Origin: Flavobacterium sp. AG291
Lineage (GTDB): Bacteria; Bacteroidota; Bacteroidia; Flavobacteriales; Flavobacteriaceae
DNA length: 64,000 nucleotides
Direction of reading: 5' to 3'
Assembly (NCBI RefSeq): GCF_003350375.1
Contig: NZ_QQAR01000020.1
Location: 1-64,000, forward strand
The notes beneath the pieces were generated by a model, which was given only the letters and a program-made list of their open reading frames with translations, had not been told where the DNA came from and searched no databases. This document shows positions 35,255 through 44,027 of this stretch, piece by piece. The position numbers and the translations under genes are program-made. Numbering within the stretch: the stretch's first letter is position 1; every line of letters begins with the position of its first letter.

Positions 35255-36031
35255 TTATTCCTGTTTTTTTCTCATTCTCATGTTGAGAAATTCGACCGCC
35301 AGGGAAAATGCTATTGCAAAGTATAGATAGCCTTTTGGTACAGCGCCAACGTGTTGTCCTGCAAGCTCTGCTTCTGATAAATGCATGCTTTCTGTAGTAA
35401 GCATAAATCCTATGAGTATTAAGAACGCTAAACCTAATATTTGTATTGATGGGTTAGCGTTTACAAAATTGCCAACAGGTACAGCAAATAACATCATTAC
35501 TCCAACTGAAATCAGTACAGCTGCAATCATGATTGTCAAAGCGCCATCTAATCCGTTCGTCATACCTACGGCGGTTAAGATTGAATCAACAGAAAAAATT
35601 AAATCAATCATTAATATCTGCAATATGATAGATGAAAATGATTTTTTAGCTGTTCCGCTAAGTGTCTTTTCTTCATCACCTTTATGGTCAACTTTTTCAT
35701 GAATTTCCTTAGTACTTTTGTAGATAAGAAAGATACCCCCTGCAAGAAGTATTACTGCCTGACCCGTAAAGTCGGCTTTAAACCAACCCCAGTCTACACT
35801 AAGGAAAGGTTCTTTCATTGCGATGAGAACACTTATACCAAATAATAAAGCAATACGCATAAACATGGCAAGAAAGAGACCAATACGTGTAGCTCTTTTT
35901 CGGTCCTCAACAGGTAGTTTTCCAGTGACAATAGAAATAAAGATTATATTGTCTATTCCTAATATTATTTCAAGAAATGTAAGAGTTAAAAGTGCCACCC
36001 AAGCGCTTGGATCAAGGAAAATTTCAAACAT
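35255..36031 (-). CDS. TerC family integral membrane protein
   Basis: 258 residues with about seven helices. The two family half-repeats each carry a conserved membrane Asp: LEIILGIDNIIFISI (~20-34) and IDLIFSVDSILTAVGMT (~140-156). TerC proteins act in tellurite resistance, manganese efflux or assistance of membrane protein metalation. It lies 13 bp downstream of the lipoprotein gene and may be in the murQ unit. Confidence 0.9.
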   Translation of the reverse strand: MFEIFLDPSAWVALLTLTFLEIILGIDNIIFISIVTGKLPVEDRKRATRIGLFLAMFMRIALLFGISVLIAMKEPFLSVDWGWFKADFTGQAVILLAGGIFLIYKSTKEIHEKVDHKGDEEKTLSGTAKKSFSSIILQILMIDLIFSVDSILTAVGMTNGLDGALTIMIAAVLISVGVMMLFAVPVGNFVNANPSIQILGLAFLILIGFMLTTESMHLSEAELAGQHVGAVPKGYLYFAIAFSLAVEFLNMRMRKKQE

Positions 36032-36044
36032 AATGATTTATTGA

Positions 36045-36419
36045 TTATTTTAATTTTGTTACCGTCCCTTTTTGTTTGTTGGCATCACCAACTATTGAAA
36101 ATTCAAACGCATATGAATCCTGACTTGTTGTCAAGATTTTCATATGTATGGCCTTTTGCTCGAGCATGTTTTTGGGATGTGTTTTTTGAAGTATATACTC
36201 ACAATCATTTACCCAACGTACGCTTGCTGTGTCAGTTTTTCCATTAAACGTTTCTATTTGCAGGTTTTCAGTGCGCTCAAAATAGGTAACCTCTTTTTTA
36301 CCGTTTATTTCATGCTCGAATTTGAATTTACCTGTCTTAAAATCTTTACAATTACGCTCCTGATGGTAGCATGAACTGAATAGTACTGTAATTACAATAG
36401 CAAAAATAAAATTCTTCAT
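36045..36419 (-). CDS. Conserved lipoprotein of unknown function
   Basis: 124 residues. Lipoprotein signal MKNFIFAIVITVLFSSC with Cys17 as the lipidated residue. The mature part has a mixed alpha/beta pattern with KTGKFKFEHEINGKK and SVRWVNDCEYILQ; there is no catalytic motif. I recall homologues in Flavobacteria carrying an implausible topoisomerase IV label; nothing here supports that. Its ATG overlaps the stop of the upstream DUF6095-like gene (TAATG). Confidence 0.72.
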   Translation of the reverse strand: MKNFIFAIVITVLFSSCYHQERNCKDFKTGKFKFEHEINGKKEVTYFERTENLQIETFNGKTDTASVRWVNDCEYILQKTHPKNMLEQKAIHMKILTTSQDSYAFEFSIVGDANKQKGTVTKLK

Positions 36420-36640
36420 TATTGGTCAAATAAACTTTTCATAATTGTTTTAATACCTAAAAACATAAGTAACATTCCCGTTATACAGGTAATAATCCCT
36501 AATCCTAATACGGGTATGAACATAGGATGCCCCTGATTTTTAAACGAACTGTGAATAACTACAGGTCCTAAAAAAAATAATGGAAGTGCGCCACTGAGGT
36601 AGCGTATGCCTTTCATTAAAATGGTTTTATTTGTTCCCAT
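36419..36640 (-). CDS. DUF6095-like small membrane protein
   Basis: About 73 residues from the ATG at 36640 (MGTNKTILMKG). Two hydrophobic helices, around ALPLFFLGPVVIHSSF and IPVLGLGIITCITGMLLMFLG. Function unknown. The start overlaps the 3' end of murQ by 14 bp and the stop overlaps the lipoprotein ATG, so the three genes are translationally coupled. A further ATG at 36649 would add three residues. Confidence 0.68.
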   Translation of the reverse strand: MGTNKTILMKGIRYLSGALPLFFLGPVVIHSSFKNQGHPMFIPVLGLGIITCITGMLLMFLGIKTIMKSLFDQ

Positions 36641-37442
36641 AAGCTTCAATTGCTTTTCTTACGTTTTTGTATTCCTTAAGTAATGCCGATGCTACTTCCT
36701 TCGAAACATTAATCTCATCCATTATCATACGTACACCACGATCAACAAGCTTATGATTGCTCAATTGCATATCAACCATTTTGTTTCCCTTTACATGTCC
36801 CAATTGAATCATGGTGGTTGTTGATATCATGTTCAGTACCAATTTTTGAGCCGTGCCAGCTTTCATACGCGAACTTCCTGTAACAAATTCCGGGCCAACA
36901 ACAACTTCAACAGGATATTTTGATACTTTAGCTAAAGGACTTCCATTATTACAAGTAATGCATCCGGTAGTAATGTTGTTTTCATTACATTTTTCGAGAC
37001 CACCTATTACATACGGAGTTGTTCCTGAAGCCGCTATACCCAAGACAACATCTTTATGATTTATGTTGTATTCTGATAGATCTTTCCAGGCTTGTTCCTT
37101 ATCATCTTCAGCAAATTCTACGGCTTTTCGTATTGCAGCATCACCCCCGGCAATAAGGCCTATTACCAAATCGAAAGGAACACCGAAAGTAGGTGGGCAT
37201 TCTGATGCATCTACTATACCAAGTCTTCCGCTTGTTCCGGCTCCTATATAGAACAAACGACCACCCTCTTTTAGTAGGGAAACTATTTTTTCAACTAGCT
37301 TTTCAATTTGAGGAAGTGCTTTCTCAATAGCTAAAGGAACAGTTTTATCTTCGTTGTTTATGTTCTTGAGTAGTTCAGCTATGGGCATCTTTTCAAGATG
37401 ATTATATTTTGAACTTTGTTCGGTAGTTTTAGTAAAAGGCAT
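36627..37442 (-). CDS. murQ: N-acetylmuramic acid 6-phosphate etherase MurQ
   Basis: 271 residues with a SIS domain. FYIGAGTSGRLGIVDASECPPTFG (from ~66) is the substrate-binding hallmark, and IAASGTTPYVIGGL and TGSSRMKAGTAQK follow. It cleaves the lactyl ether of MurNAc-6-phosphate to GlcNAc-6-phosphate and lactate in peptidoglycan recycling. It is somewhat shorter than the E. coli enzyme (~298). It is in line with the ZIP transporter upstream (21-bp gap). Confidence 0.94.
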   Translation of the reverse strand: MPFTKTTEQSSKYNHLEKMPIAELLKNINNEDKTVPLAIEKALPQIEKLVEKIVSLLKEGGRLFYIGAGTSGRLGIVDASECPPTFGVPFDLVIGLIAGGDAAIRKAVEFAEDDKEQAWKDLSEYNINHKDVVLGIAASGTTPYVIGGLEKCNENNITTGCITCNNGSPLAKVSKYPVEVVVGPEFVTGSSRMKAGTAQKLVLNMISTTTMIQLGHVKGNKMVDMQLSNHKLVDRGVRMIMDEINVSKEVASALLKEYKNVRKAIEAYGNK

Positions 37443-37463
37443 ATTTAGGGCTTTAGCGTAAAA

Positions 37464-38177
37464 TTAAAGAAAATAGGCCAGTATAACACCCAATATAATT
37501 ACCAGCAACTTAGCAAGGTTAAATTTATGTCCCTCACTGCTCTCAAAGATGATAGTTGAAGATATATGGAAGAGTATACCTACAACGATTGCTGATATTT
37601 CGGTATAATAATGGCTGATAATTTCGAGTTGCCCGGAAACAAGCGTACCAAGTGGTGTCATGGCGGCAAAAGCAAGCATGAATAGCATGATGGCAGGCTT
37701 CTTAAGTCCCGAATTTATAAAGAATGCGGTCAGTATAATTGCAATAGGGAAGTGGTGTATTGCTATTCCCCATGCCATATCATGATGATGGCTAACGGGC
37801 ATACCTTCTAATAATGCATGAATGCAAAGGCTTAAAAATAGTAGCCAGGGCATTTTATGTAAATGTTGGTCTCCATGTACATGTACGTGACCGTGCTCAG
37901 CACCCTTAGAAAAATACTCAAGTATGATCTGGAAAATTATTCCGGCCATTATAAATATGCCTACAGGGCTATTATGGCTGTGACCATGATCATGGCCTTC
38001 GTGTGCATGTGCAGCACTTTCATATACTTCAGGGAGAAGATGTAAAACTGTGAGAGATAGTAAAAATGAACCGCTAAAAGCAAGTAAAAGTTTAAGGCTT
38101 TTTTTATTGGAAGGTTTAAGTATTAAAGCAATACAATAACCTAAAATCACCGATAATAAAGGTAATAAGTATATCAT
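37464..38177 (-). CDS. ZIP family metal transporter
   Basis: 237 residues, about seven to eight helices. A His-rich loop HAHEGHDHGHSHNS (~57-70) and a second HGHVHVHGDQH are metal-binding features. The helix with HALLEGMPVSHH and AWGIAIHHFPIAI carries the ZIP HxxxE-type metal-site residues. Likely substrate zinc or another divalent metal. It begins 1 bp after the methyltransferase stop, so the two are coupled. Confidence 0.87.
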   Translation of the reverse strand: MIYLLPLLSVILGYCIALILKPSNKKSLKLLLAFSGSFLLSLTVLHLLPEVYESAAHAHEGHDHGHSHNSPVGIFIMAGIIFQIILEYFSKGAEHGHVHVHGDQHLHKMPWLLFLSLCIHALLEGMPVSHHHDMAWGIAIHHFPIAIILTAFFINSGLKKPAIMLFMLAFAAMTPLGTLVSGQLEIISHYYTEISAIVVGILFHISSTIIFESSEGHKFNLAKLLVIILGVILAYFL

Positions 38178-38178
38178 T

Positions 38179-38916
38179 TTATTTGAAGATCATAATTAGA
38201 CGTTCCGATTCATTCTTAAAGAATTTCTTAAGTTTATAATCACCAAAAGTATCCAGAAGATAAATACCGGCCTCATCCATCATAGCTTCAAAATCTTCAA
38301 GGGTTAGTGCCTGCACTTTTTCTGTAAAATGAAATTTTTGACCTTTATCTTCAAAATTTATTTCTTTGATGATATGATTATCGATATGGTAGCGCTTTAT
38401 ATGAAAGTCGATTCCATCAACAGTTTTAACTTCTTCAGGAACTAAATTATTAATTACGTGATTTACATTCATAAAATCAATAACGCCAAAACCATATTCT
38501 GAGAGGCTGTCATGAATAGCTCTTAAAGTAACAAGATTGTCACTGTCATTTTCAAAGTACCCAAAGCTGGTAAAAAGATTGAATATTGCATCAAACTTCT
38601 CTTCAAAAGGCATACGCATGTCATGAACAGTAAAATGCAGCTTTTCATTTGATGATTTAGAAGCTTCCTCAATACTGTTTTCTGATAAATCAGCTCCTGT
38701 TACATCATAACCTAATTGACTTAAGTAAATGGAATGACGGCCTTTACCACATGCTAAATCAAGTATTTTAGCATCGTCCGGCAGGTTAAGATATTGGGTA
38801 ATATTATCCATAAAGAGCTGTGCCTCTTCATAGTCACGATCCTTGTATAATATATGGTAATAAGGTGTATCGAACCAGGATGCAAACCAGTTATTTGTTT
38901 CTTTTTGCATATTCAT
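38179..38916 (-). CDS. Class I SAM-dependent methyltransferase
   Basis: About 245 residues from the ATG at 38916 (another ATG two codons later at 38910). After NWFASWFDTPYYHILYKDRDY comes motif I ILDLACGKGRHSIYLS, the acidic GADLSENSI and FDAIFNLFTSFGYF. The substrate is unknown. The frame runs 68 codons further upstream, but that part is antisense to the start of rlmL and breaks the family N-terminus. Confidence 0.85.
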   Translation of the reverse strand: MNMQKETNNWFASWFDTPYYHILYKDRDYEEAQLFMDNITQYLNLPDDAKILDLACGKGRHSIYLSQLGYDVTGADLSENSIEEASKSSNEKLHFTVHDMRMPFEEKFDAIFNLFTSFGYFENDSDNLVTLRAIHDSLSEYGFGVIDFMNVNHVINNLVPEEVKTVDGIDFHIKRYHIDNHIIKEINFEDKGQKFHFTEKVQALTLEDFEAMMDEAGIYLLDTFGDYKLKKFFKNESERLIMIFK

Positions 38917-38947
38917 TGAATGTACCGGCAAAATTAGTTTATTTTTG
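38916..38947 (+). promoter_or_regulatory. Promoter of rlmL-like gene
   Basis: TTG (38916-38918), 21 bp, then TATTTTTG (38940-38947), matching the Bacteroidota -33/-7 pattern TTG-N17-23-TAnnTTTG. The ATG is 21 bp further at 38969. Confidence 0.65.
38929..38936 (-). promoter_or_regulatory. Minus-strand -7 element for the methyltransferase-ZIP unit
   Basis: Reads TAATTTTG on the minus strand, a TAnnTTTG match 12 bp before the ATG at 38916. No well-placed -33 TTG was found. It interleaves with the rlmL promoter, so the divergent promoters overlap physically. Confidence 0.45.
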
Positions 38948-38968
38948 CCAAGAATTTGATTCGTACAC

Positions 38969-40141
38969 ATGGAAAATAATTTTAAAATGATTGCTAAAAC
39001 CTTTTTTGGCTTTGAAGAGATTCTGGCTAAAGAATTGCAGGTTTTAGGTGCACAGGATGTAGAACAGGGCGTAAGAATGGTTAGCTTTAAAGGAGATAAG
39101 GGCTTTATGTATAAAGCCAATCTTGCTTTAAGGACTGCTTTAAAGATACTTAAGCCTATATATCACTTCAGGGCTTATAATGAGCAGAGTCTTTACAAAG
39201 GTATTCAGGGTATAGACTGGTCGAAATACTTAAATGCAAACCAGTCGTTTGTAATTGATGTTACCTTGCATTCAGATCATTTTAACCATTCTCAGTTTGT
39301 AGCCCTGAAAGCTAAAGATGCTGTAGTTGACCAGTTCAGGGATCGCTTTGGCAAGAGGCCAAACATTGATAAAGATTTTCCGGATCTAAGAATAAACCTT
39401 CATATTCATAATGACCAGTGTTCTGTAGCTCTTGATACTTCAGGGCAATCTCTTCACCAAAGAGGGTATAAAACTGCAACCAATATCGCACCTATTAATG
39501 AGGTGCTTGCTGCCGGTATGTTATTGCTTTCCGGATGGGAGGGTCAGGGTGACTTTATAGACCCTATGTGTGGTTCAGGAACAATATTAGCAGAAGCCGC
39601 TATGATTGCCTGTAATATACCGGCTAACATCAACCGCAAAGAGTTTGCATTTGAAAAATGGAATGACTGGGACAATGATCTTTTTGATAAAATCGTTGAT
39701 TCACTGATGAATAAGACACGTGAATTCCACTATACAATAAAAGGTTATGATAAAGCGCCTTCGGCTGTAACAAAAGCAAAAGATAATATCTACAATGCTA
39801 ATCTTGCGGATTATGTTACTATTAGCCAGCAGGATTTCTTTACAACAGAAAAAGAGACAAGAGGTCCACTACATATGGTATTCAACCCGCCATACGGAGA
39901 AAGACTTGATGTAAACATGGAGCGTTTTTATAGAGAAATTGGTGATACACTTAAGCAAAGTTATCCGGGAACAAATGCATGGTTTATCACTGCAAATATT
40001 GAAGCACTTAAATTTGTCGGACTTAAGCCTTCCCGTAAGATAAAATTATTCAACGGTAAGCTGGAGACACGTTTTGTGAAATACGAAATGTATGAGGGCA
40101 GTAAAAGAGCTAAATTTCAAAATAATAATCAAGAAGAATAA
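38969..40141 (+). CDS. rlmL: THUMP-domain rRNA guanine-N2 methyltransferase (RlmL-like)
   Basis: 390 residues. The N-terminal THUMP/ferredoxin-like region (~1-160) contains KTFFGFEEILAKEL. The methyltransferase part has TSGQSLHQRGYK, FIDPMCGSGTILAEAA (motif I, ~190-205) and the catalytic NPPYGERL (~307-314). It should methylate a guanine of 23S rRNA at N2, as in the RlmL N-terminal half. It lacks the fused RlmK half of E. coli. Confidence 0.9.
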   Translation: MENNFKMIAKTFFGFEEILAKELQVLGAQDVEQGVRMVSFKGDKGFMYKANLALRTALKILKPIYHFRAYNEQSLYKGIQGIDWSKYLNANQSFVIDVTLHSDHFNHSQFVALKAKDAVVDQFRDRFGKRPNIDKDFPDLRINLHIHNDQCSVALDTSGQSLHQRGYKTATNIAPINEVLAAGMLLLSGWEGQGDFIDPMCGSGTILAEAAMIACNIPANINRKEFAFEKWNDWDNDLFDKIVDSLMNKTREFHYTIKGYDKAPSAVTKAKDNIYNANLADYVTISQQDFFTTEKETRGPLHMVFNPPYGERLDVNMERFYREIGDTLKQSYPGTNAWFITANIEALKFVGLKPSRKIKLFNGKLETRFVKYEMYEGSKRAKFQNNNQEE

Positions 40142-40143
40142 TC

Positions 40144-40377
40144 ATGAATAAACAGAATAAAGCATTTGTATATAATCTTTTAGCTTTCGTTTTCTTTTAT
40201 GTCCTGAGTTATGTATTGCTTTCAAATTTCACAGGCTTAACCGGTTTTTGGGTACCGTTGGCATCTGCAATGATAACTTTTATACTTACACCTAAATTTC
40301 AGTATGCCCGTCAGGCGGGGGGAGATAAGATCTATATGAGCTGGATGTTTATGAAAGGTGTTAAAGAGGTAAAATAA
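40144..40377 (+). CDS. Small membrane protein downstream of rlmL
   Basis: 77 residues, two hydrophobic helices (~8-28 and ~35-50; FVFFYVLSYVLL, FWVPLASAMITFIL) and a charged cytoplasmic-type tail. Function unknown. It starts 2 bp after the rlmL stop, so it is coupled with it, and ends before a shared terminator. Confidence 0.7.
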   Translation: MNKQNKAFVYNLLAFVFFYVLSYVLLSNFTGLTGFWVPLASAMITFILTPKFQYARQAGGDKIYMSWMFMKGVKEVK

Positions 40378-40391
40378 TTTATATACAATAT

Positions 40392-40432
40392 AAAAGAAAG
40401 CCTGATAGTAATTAACTGTCAGGCTTTCTTTT
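40392..40432. terminator. Bidirectional terminator
   Basis: A 14-bp perfect stem AAAAGAAAGCCTGA (40392-40405) with 40419-40432, T-rich on both exits. It serves the convergent rlmL operon and the DUF2971 gene. Confidence 0.88.
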
Positions 40433-41062
40433 TTACATCTTTTTAAATCCGCTGATCCAACGCTGATTTTCATACAGGGTAGAGCGGCTTATTCTTTTAT
40501 CAGGGTCTTTTGCAGTTCCTTTAAGATGTTTCTTGATTGTATTGTATATCTGTTCCGGCATTTGTTGACTAATCGTTACTTTCCGGATAACACTTAATGG
40601 AAATTCTATTTCGTAAAAATCCATTTTTTCATTGGTCTCATAGATTATACGATATTCTTCTTCGCAACGGTATGGCCATCTTTTTGTAAAAGGTACATCA
40701 TCAAGTTCTATTCTCTTTTTTGAGGATACATCGTCTATCTTTTTATAAATAATCTTTCCGTGTTTTAATCCCGGAATTTCATCCAATATTGCAAATAGCT
40801 TTTTAGCGTCGAACTCAATTACACAACCGCTTGGCCCATTCGAATAGGTTTTCCAGTGATGTATAGTCTCGTCATCATGTGAAAAACATAATGCAAATAA
40901 ATTCTCAATCCCTTTTCTGCTCTTATATTCCAGAATAATCTCTGAGTCATTTTTATCTTCCCAAAGTCTCGGGTTAAGTAAGGTAAGTTTCTTCCTTTCC
41001 AGCATATCAAGCAGAATGGGAAGTGTAGTAAAGCGGTTGAGTTTTGTGATTGGATTTTCCAT
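40433..41062 (-). CDS. DUF2971 family protein
   Basis: 209 residues from ATG 41062 (MENPITKLNRFTTLP). The family pattern is present: an N-terminal segment with LLNPRLWEDKNDSE, ALCFSHDDETIHHWKTYSNGPSGCVIEF in the middle, and KRWPYRCEEEYRIIYE later. The biochemical role is unknown; members are scattered accessory proteins, some near defence genes. A longer frame from 41122 would overlap the upstream membrane gene. It lies 37 bp after that gene, possibly in one unit. Confidence 0.78.
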   Translation of the reverse strand: MENPITKLNRFTTLPILLDMLERKKLTLLNPRLWEDKNDSEIILEYKSRKGIENLFALCFSHDDETIHHWKTYSNGPSGCVIEFDAKKLFAILDEIPGLKHGKIIYKKIDDVSSKKRIELDDVPFTKRWPYRCEEEYRIIYETNEKMDFYEIEFPLSVIRKVTISQQMPEQIYNTIKKHLKGTAKDPDKRISRSTLYENQRWISGFKKM

Positions 41063-41099
41063 AATGCTAAAAATATGTAATTGATTGGTTTTAATTGTA

Positions 41100-41654
41100 C
41101 TATAATTTTTCACATATACCACATGACAATTCTTTTGGAGGAATCTGTTTATTAATTGAAAATAAAGACAAAAGAATAATTAGAATCCCTATAATAAGTA
41201 ATCTTTTTGTAAATGTTTTGTCCTCTAATTTACTACTTGCATTTTCAATTTTGCTTGTATGCCTCCACATACTCCCTTTCCCAATCCAATAAGGAATAAA
41301 CTCACGCTTATATTTTTCAAAATATACAAATCGTGTTAGATGATATAGTGAAAATGTAAATAGAGGAATATATGTATAAAGAATTTCTAAATCTATTAGT
41401 AACATGCAGCAAACTATCCAACTACACGAAAAATAGACGCTTCTAAATCGAATACCAAAAGGAGAGCTAATAGTCTGAAATGCAATAAACCAAATAATGA
41501 AAAACCTAAATCCAAAATCTTTGCAGGGACAATAATACTTTAGAAAAAGATGAATAATTACACTTATAGCTACTAAACTTAACCACAATATATCAGAATT
41601 TGATAGTGGACGTATTTCTAATTTACCTATTGTGAATTTTCTTTCTTTAATCAT
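41100..41654 (-). CDS. Hypothetical membrane protein
   Basis: 184 residues with about four to five hydrophobic segments (~22-42, ~50-65, ~75-110, ~150-168) and a C-terminal pair of cysteines in LSCGICEKL. The middle has FEKYKREFIPYWIGKGSMWRH. No family recognised. The DNA looks more AT-rich than its neighbours, so it may be an accessory gene together with the DUF2971 gene downstream. Confidence 0.65.
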   Translation of the reverse strand: MIKERKFTIGKLEIRPLSNSDILWLSLVAISVIIHLFLKYYCPCKDFGFRFFIIWFIAFQTISSPFGIRFRSVYFSCSWIVCCMLLIDLEILYTYIPLFTFSLYHLTRFVYFEKYKREFIPYWIGKGSMWRHTSKIENASSKLEDKTFTKRLLIIGILIILLSLFSINKQIPPKELSCGICEKL

Positions 41655-41673
41655 TTAGTCTTATAAAATAAAA

Positions 41674-41693
41674 ACGGAGGCCTAAGCCTCCGT
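41674..41693 (-). terminator. Terminator of S9 peptidase gene
   Basis: Perfect 8-bp stem ACGGAGGC with GCCTCCGT and a 4-nt loop. T-rich on the minus strand, just after the stop at 41702. Confidence 0.88.
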
Positions 41694-41701
41694 CAATATT
41701 A

Positions 41702-43882
41702 TTACTTTTTAAGGTAAGTATCAAAATAATCAGCGATTTTCTGATTCAGGTGAATCCTGTCTTTACCGCGTACATTGTGTTCGTGGTTTGGATAAAGGAA
41801 ATAATCAACCTGTTTTCCTGCTGCGATACACGCATTGATAAACTCCATACTGTGCTGTTGAACCACTACTGGATCCTGAGCTCCGTGAATAATAAGTAAT
41901 CTGCTGTTAAGTTGTTTAGCTTTGTCAATGATGTTTGTTTTAGCATATCCCTCAGGATTCTCTTGTGGAGTATCCATATAACGCTCACCATACATTATTT
42001 CATAATATTTCCAGTCGCAAACCGGGCCACCGGCAACACCAACTTTAAATACATCACCATGATCTAATATGAGTGAAGACGTCATGAATCCACCAAAACT
42101 CCATCCCGAAACACCAATCCTGTTCTGGTCTACAAACGATTTGGATTTAAGGAATTCAACGCCTCGCATCTGGTCAGCCATTTCGTTAACTCCAAGGTTA
42201 CGGTGAACTACATGTTCAAAATCACGACCACGGGCATCACTTCCTCGGTTATCTAATGTAAATACTACATATCCTTGTTGCGCAAGATAATAGTCAAACA
42301 ATGAAGCACCACCTAACCATTTATTAGTAACCAACTGGGCATGAGGACCTCCGTATACATAAACAATTACGGGATATTTTTTTGTTGCATCAAAATCCGC
42401 AGGGTAAATCAATCGTCCGTTAAGAGGAGTTTTGCCGTCAGCAGAAGTTACAGTAACCAACTCCATTTTAGGTAATACAGTCTTGCCTGTATATGGGTTT
42501 TCAGCTTTAAGTACTGTATTAGTGTCTTTTTTATTGTTAAGATTGACAATTGTTGTTGTATTAGGTGTAATTGTGTTGCTGAAACTGTCAAGGGCAAATG
42601 TTCCATCTGTACTTAACAAAGTTGTATGCGTACCCGACTGAGTTGTAACAGGAATAGTTTTTCCCGATGAAAGCTCAACTTTATAAAGTTGTCTTTCAAG
42701 TCCGTTGTCAGCTGTCCCCATGTAGAATGCATTTTTAGCATTGCTGTCAAAGCCTAAAAACTCAGTAATTACTACATCCAGATAGCCAAGTTTTTTAAGT
42801 TGCTTGCCTTCTGTATTATAAAGATATAACTGCTCATAGCCGTCTTTTTCGCTTCTGTAAAGAAACTGATCATTTTTACCAGGAACAAAAGTAAGGTCAT
42901 GAAGTGGCTCAACATAAGTTGAAGCCTTCTCTTCAAACAGTGTTTTTTCAAAATTACCTGTTAGAGCATCATAACGATTCAGTTTCAGGTCATTTTGCTC
43001 TCTGTTTAGGACACCTACATATACTTTTTTACCATCCGGTGACCATGTAACAGTAGTAAGATATTGCTCTTTAGGACCTTCGGTTTTAAGTGTTGTAGAT
43101 TTTCCTGAAGCAATATCGTATACTACAAGGGTAACCTCTTCACTTTTCATACCCGCCATAGGATATTTGATATCTTTGTTTGTAGCTATGCGCTCATCCC
43201 AATTGGTAAGAGGGTAATTAGCAACCATTGTCTCATCCTTACGGTAAAATAATAGTTTATCACTATTAGGGCTCCACCACATTCCTTTGTCAATTCCAAA
43301 TTCCTGGCGGTGAACATAATCACTTCCGTTTACAATACCTTTATCAGTATCATTAGTAACATTGATGGTTTTGCCATCAACAGTAGATATTACTATGTTG
43401 TTGTCTTTCAGCCATGAAGCGTTTGCGCCATTTGGCGAAAGTTGCTGTTGTGCTGCTTCGTTAGAAATAGCTATAGCGCTTTTAATTTCTTTTTTTGTAA
43501 CATTAAACAAAACCAGATAGGTATTGTTTTTACCTGCAACTTCTAATACTAATGTGTTAGCATCATTCCATTTATAAGTATAAGGAAACATTCTAAGCTC
43601 AAATGTATCAGCTGGGAACTTCGCTTTTAGAGCATTAGTAAGTTCAGTCTTAGATATCAGGGTACTTTCAGTCCAGTTGTTTTCCTGGCTACGTGCCATC
43701 AGGTTGGCGTAACTATTATCAAGATAGGTTATGGTTTTAGAGTCCTTTCTCCAAGCCGGAGCAACAAGGCTTTTCGGGGCAAACATCTGATATTGACCCA
43801 TTGTAGCTTCCTGTATGGTAAGGTTTTTTTGTGCTGTGGCAGCCATTCCCGCTAATAAGAACAGCCATACTGTTTTTTTCAT
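41702..43882 (-). CDS. S9 family dipeptidyl/tripeptidyl peptidase (DPP-IV type)
   Basis: 726 residues. A signal peptide (MKKTVWLFLLAGMAATAQ) is followed by a DPP-IV-type beta-propeller (~40-460) and an alpha/beta-hydrolase domain. The nucleophile is Ser595 in GWSFGG, the Asp lies in HGAQDPVV and the His in NHEHNVRG. It releases N-terminal Xaa-Pro or Xaa-Xaa-Pro peptides in the periplasm or at the surface. It has its own terminator and is monocistronic. Confidence 0.92.
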   Translation of the reverse strand: MKKTVWLFLLAGMAATAQKNLTIQEATMGQYQMFAPKSLVAPAWRKDSKTITYLDNSYANLMARSQENNWTESTLISKTELTNALKAKFPADTFELRMFPYTYKWNDANTLVLEVAGKNNTYLVLFNVTKKEIKSAIAISNEAAQQQLSPNGANASWLKDNNIVISTVDGKTINVTNDTDKGIVNGSDYVHRQEFGIDKGMWWSPNSDKLLFYRKDETMVANYPLTNWDERIATNKDIKYPMAGMKSEEVTLVVYDIASGKSTTLKTEGPKEQYLTTVTWSPDGKKVYVGVLNREQNDLKLNRYDALTGNFEKTLFEEKASTYVEPLHDLTFVPGKNDQFLYRSEKDGYEQLYLYNTEGKQLKKLGYLDVVITEFLGFDSNAKNAFYMGTADNGLERQLYKVELSSGKTIPVTTQSGTHTTLLSTDGTFALDSFSNTITPNTTTIVNLNNKKDTNTVLKAENPYTGKTVLPKMELVTVTSADGKTPLNGRLIYPADFDATKKYPVIVYVYGGPHAQLVTNKWLGGASLFDYYLAQQGYVVFTLDNRGSDARGRDFEHVVHRNLGVNEMADQMRGVEFLKSKSFVDQNRIGVSGWSFGGFMTSSLILDHGDVFKVGVAGGPVCDWKYYEIMYGERYMDTPQENPEGYAKTNIIDKAKQLNSRLLIIHGAQDPVVVQQHSMEFINACIAAGKQVDYFLYPNHEHNVRGKDRIHLNQKIADYFDTYLKK

Positions 43883-43981
43883 GTATTTGTTGTTAGGTGG
43901 GCGAATTTAAATAAACTATACATCTCTACGAAATGTTTATCTGTTAATTAGTAGTTTGCCCAATGAAATTGTTACAATAAA

Positions 43982-44009
43982 AAATCCGTTCACTTTAGTG
44001 AACGGATTT
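43982..44009 (-). terminator. Terminator of PLP enzyme gene
   Basis: Inverted repeat AAATCCGTTCACT (43982-43994) with 43997-44009; the innermost pairs probably open as loop. T-run on the minus strand. Confidence 0.85.
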
Positions 44010-44027
44010 GAATTATTTGATTGTTGA

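Noticed and set aside
36045..36419. Topoisomerase IV annotation for the lipoprotein
   Set aside because: The protein is 124 residues with a lipobox and no topoisomerase motif.
38917..39120. 68-codon N-terminal extension of the methyltransferase
   Set aside because: It lies antisense to the start of rlmL, and the family N-terminus begins at NWFASWFDTPYY.
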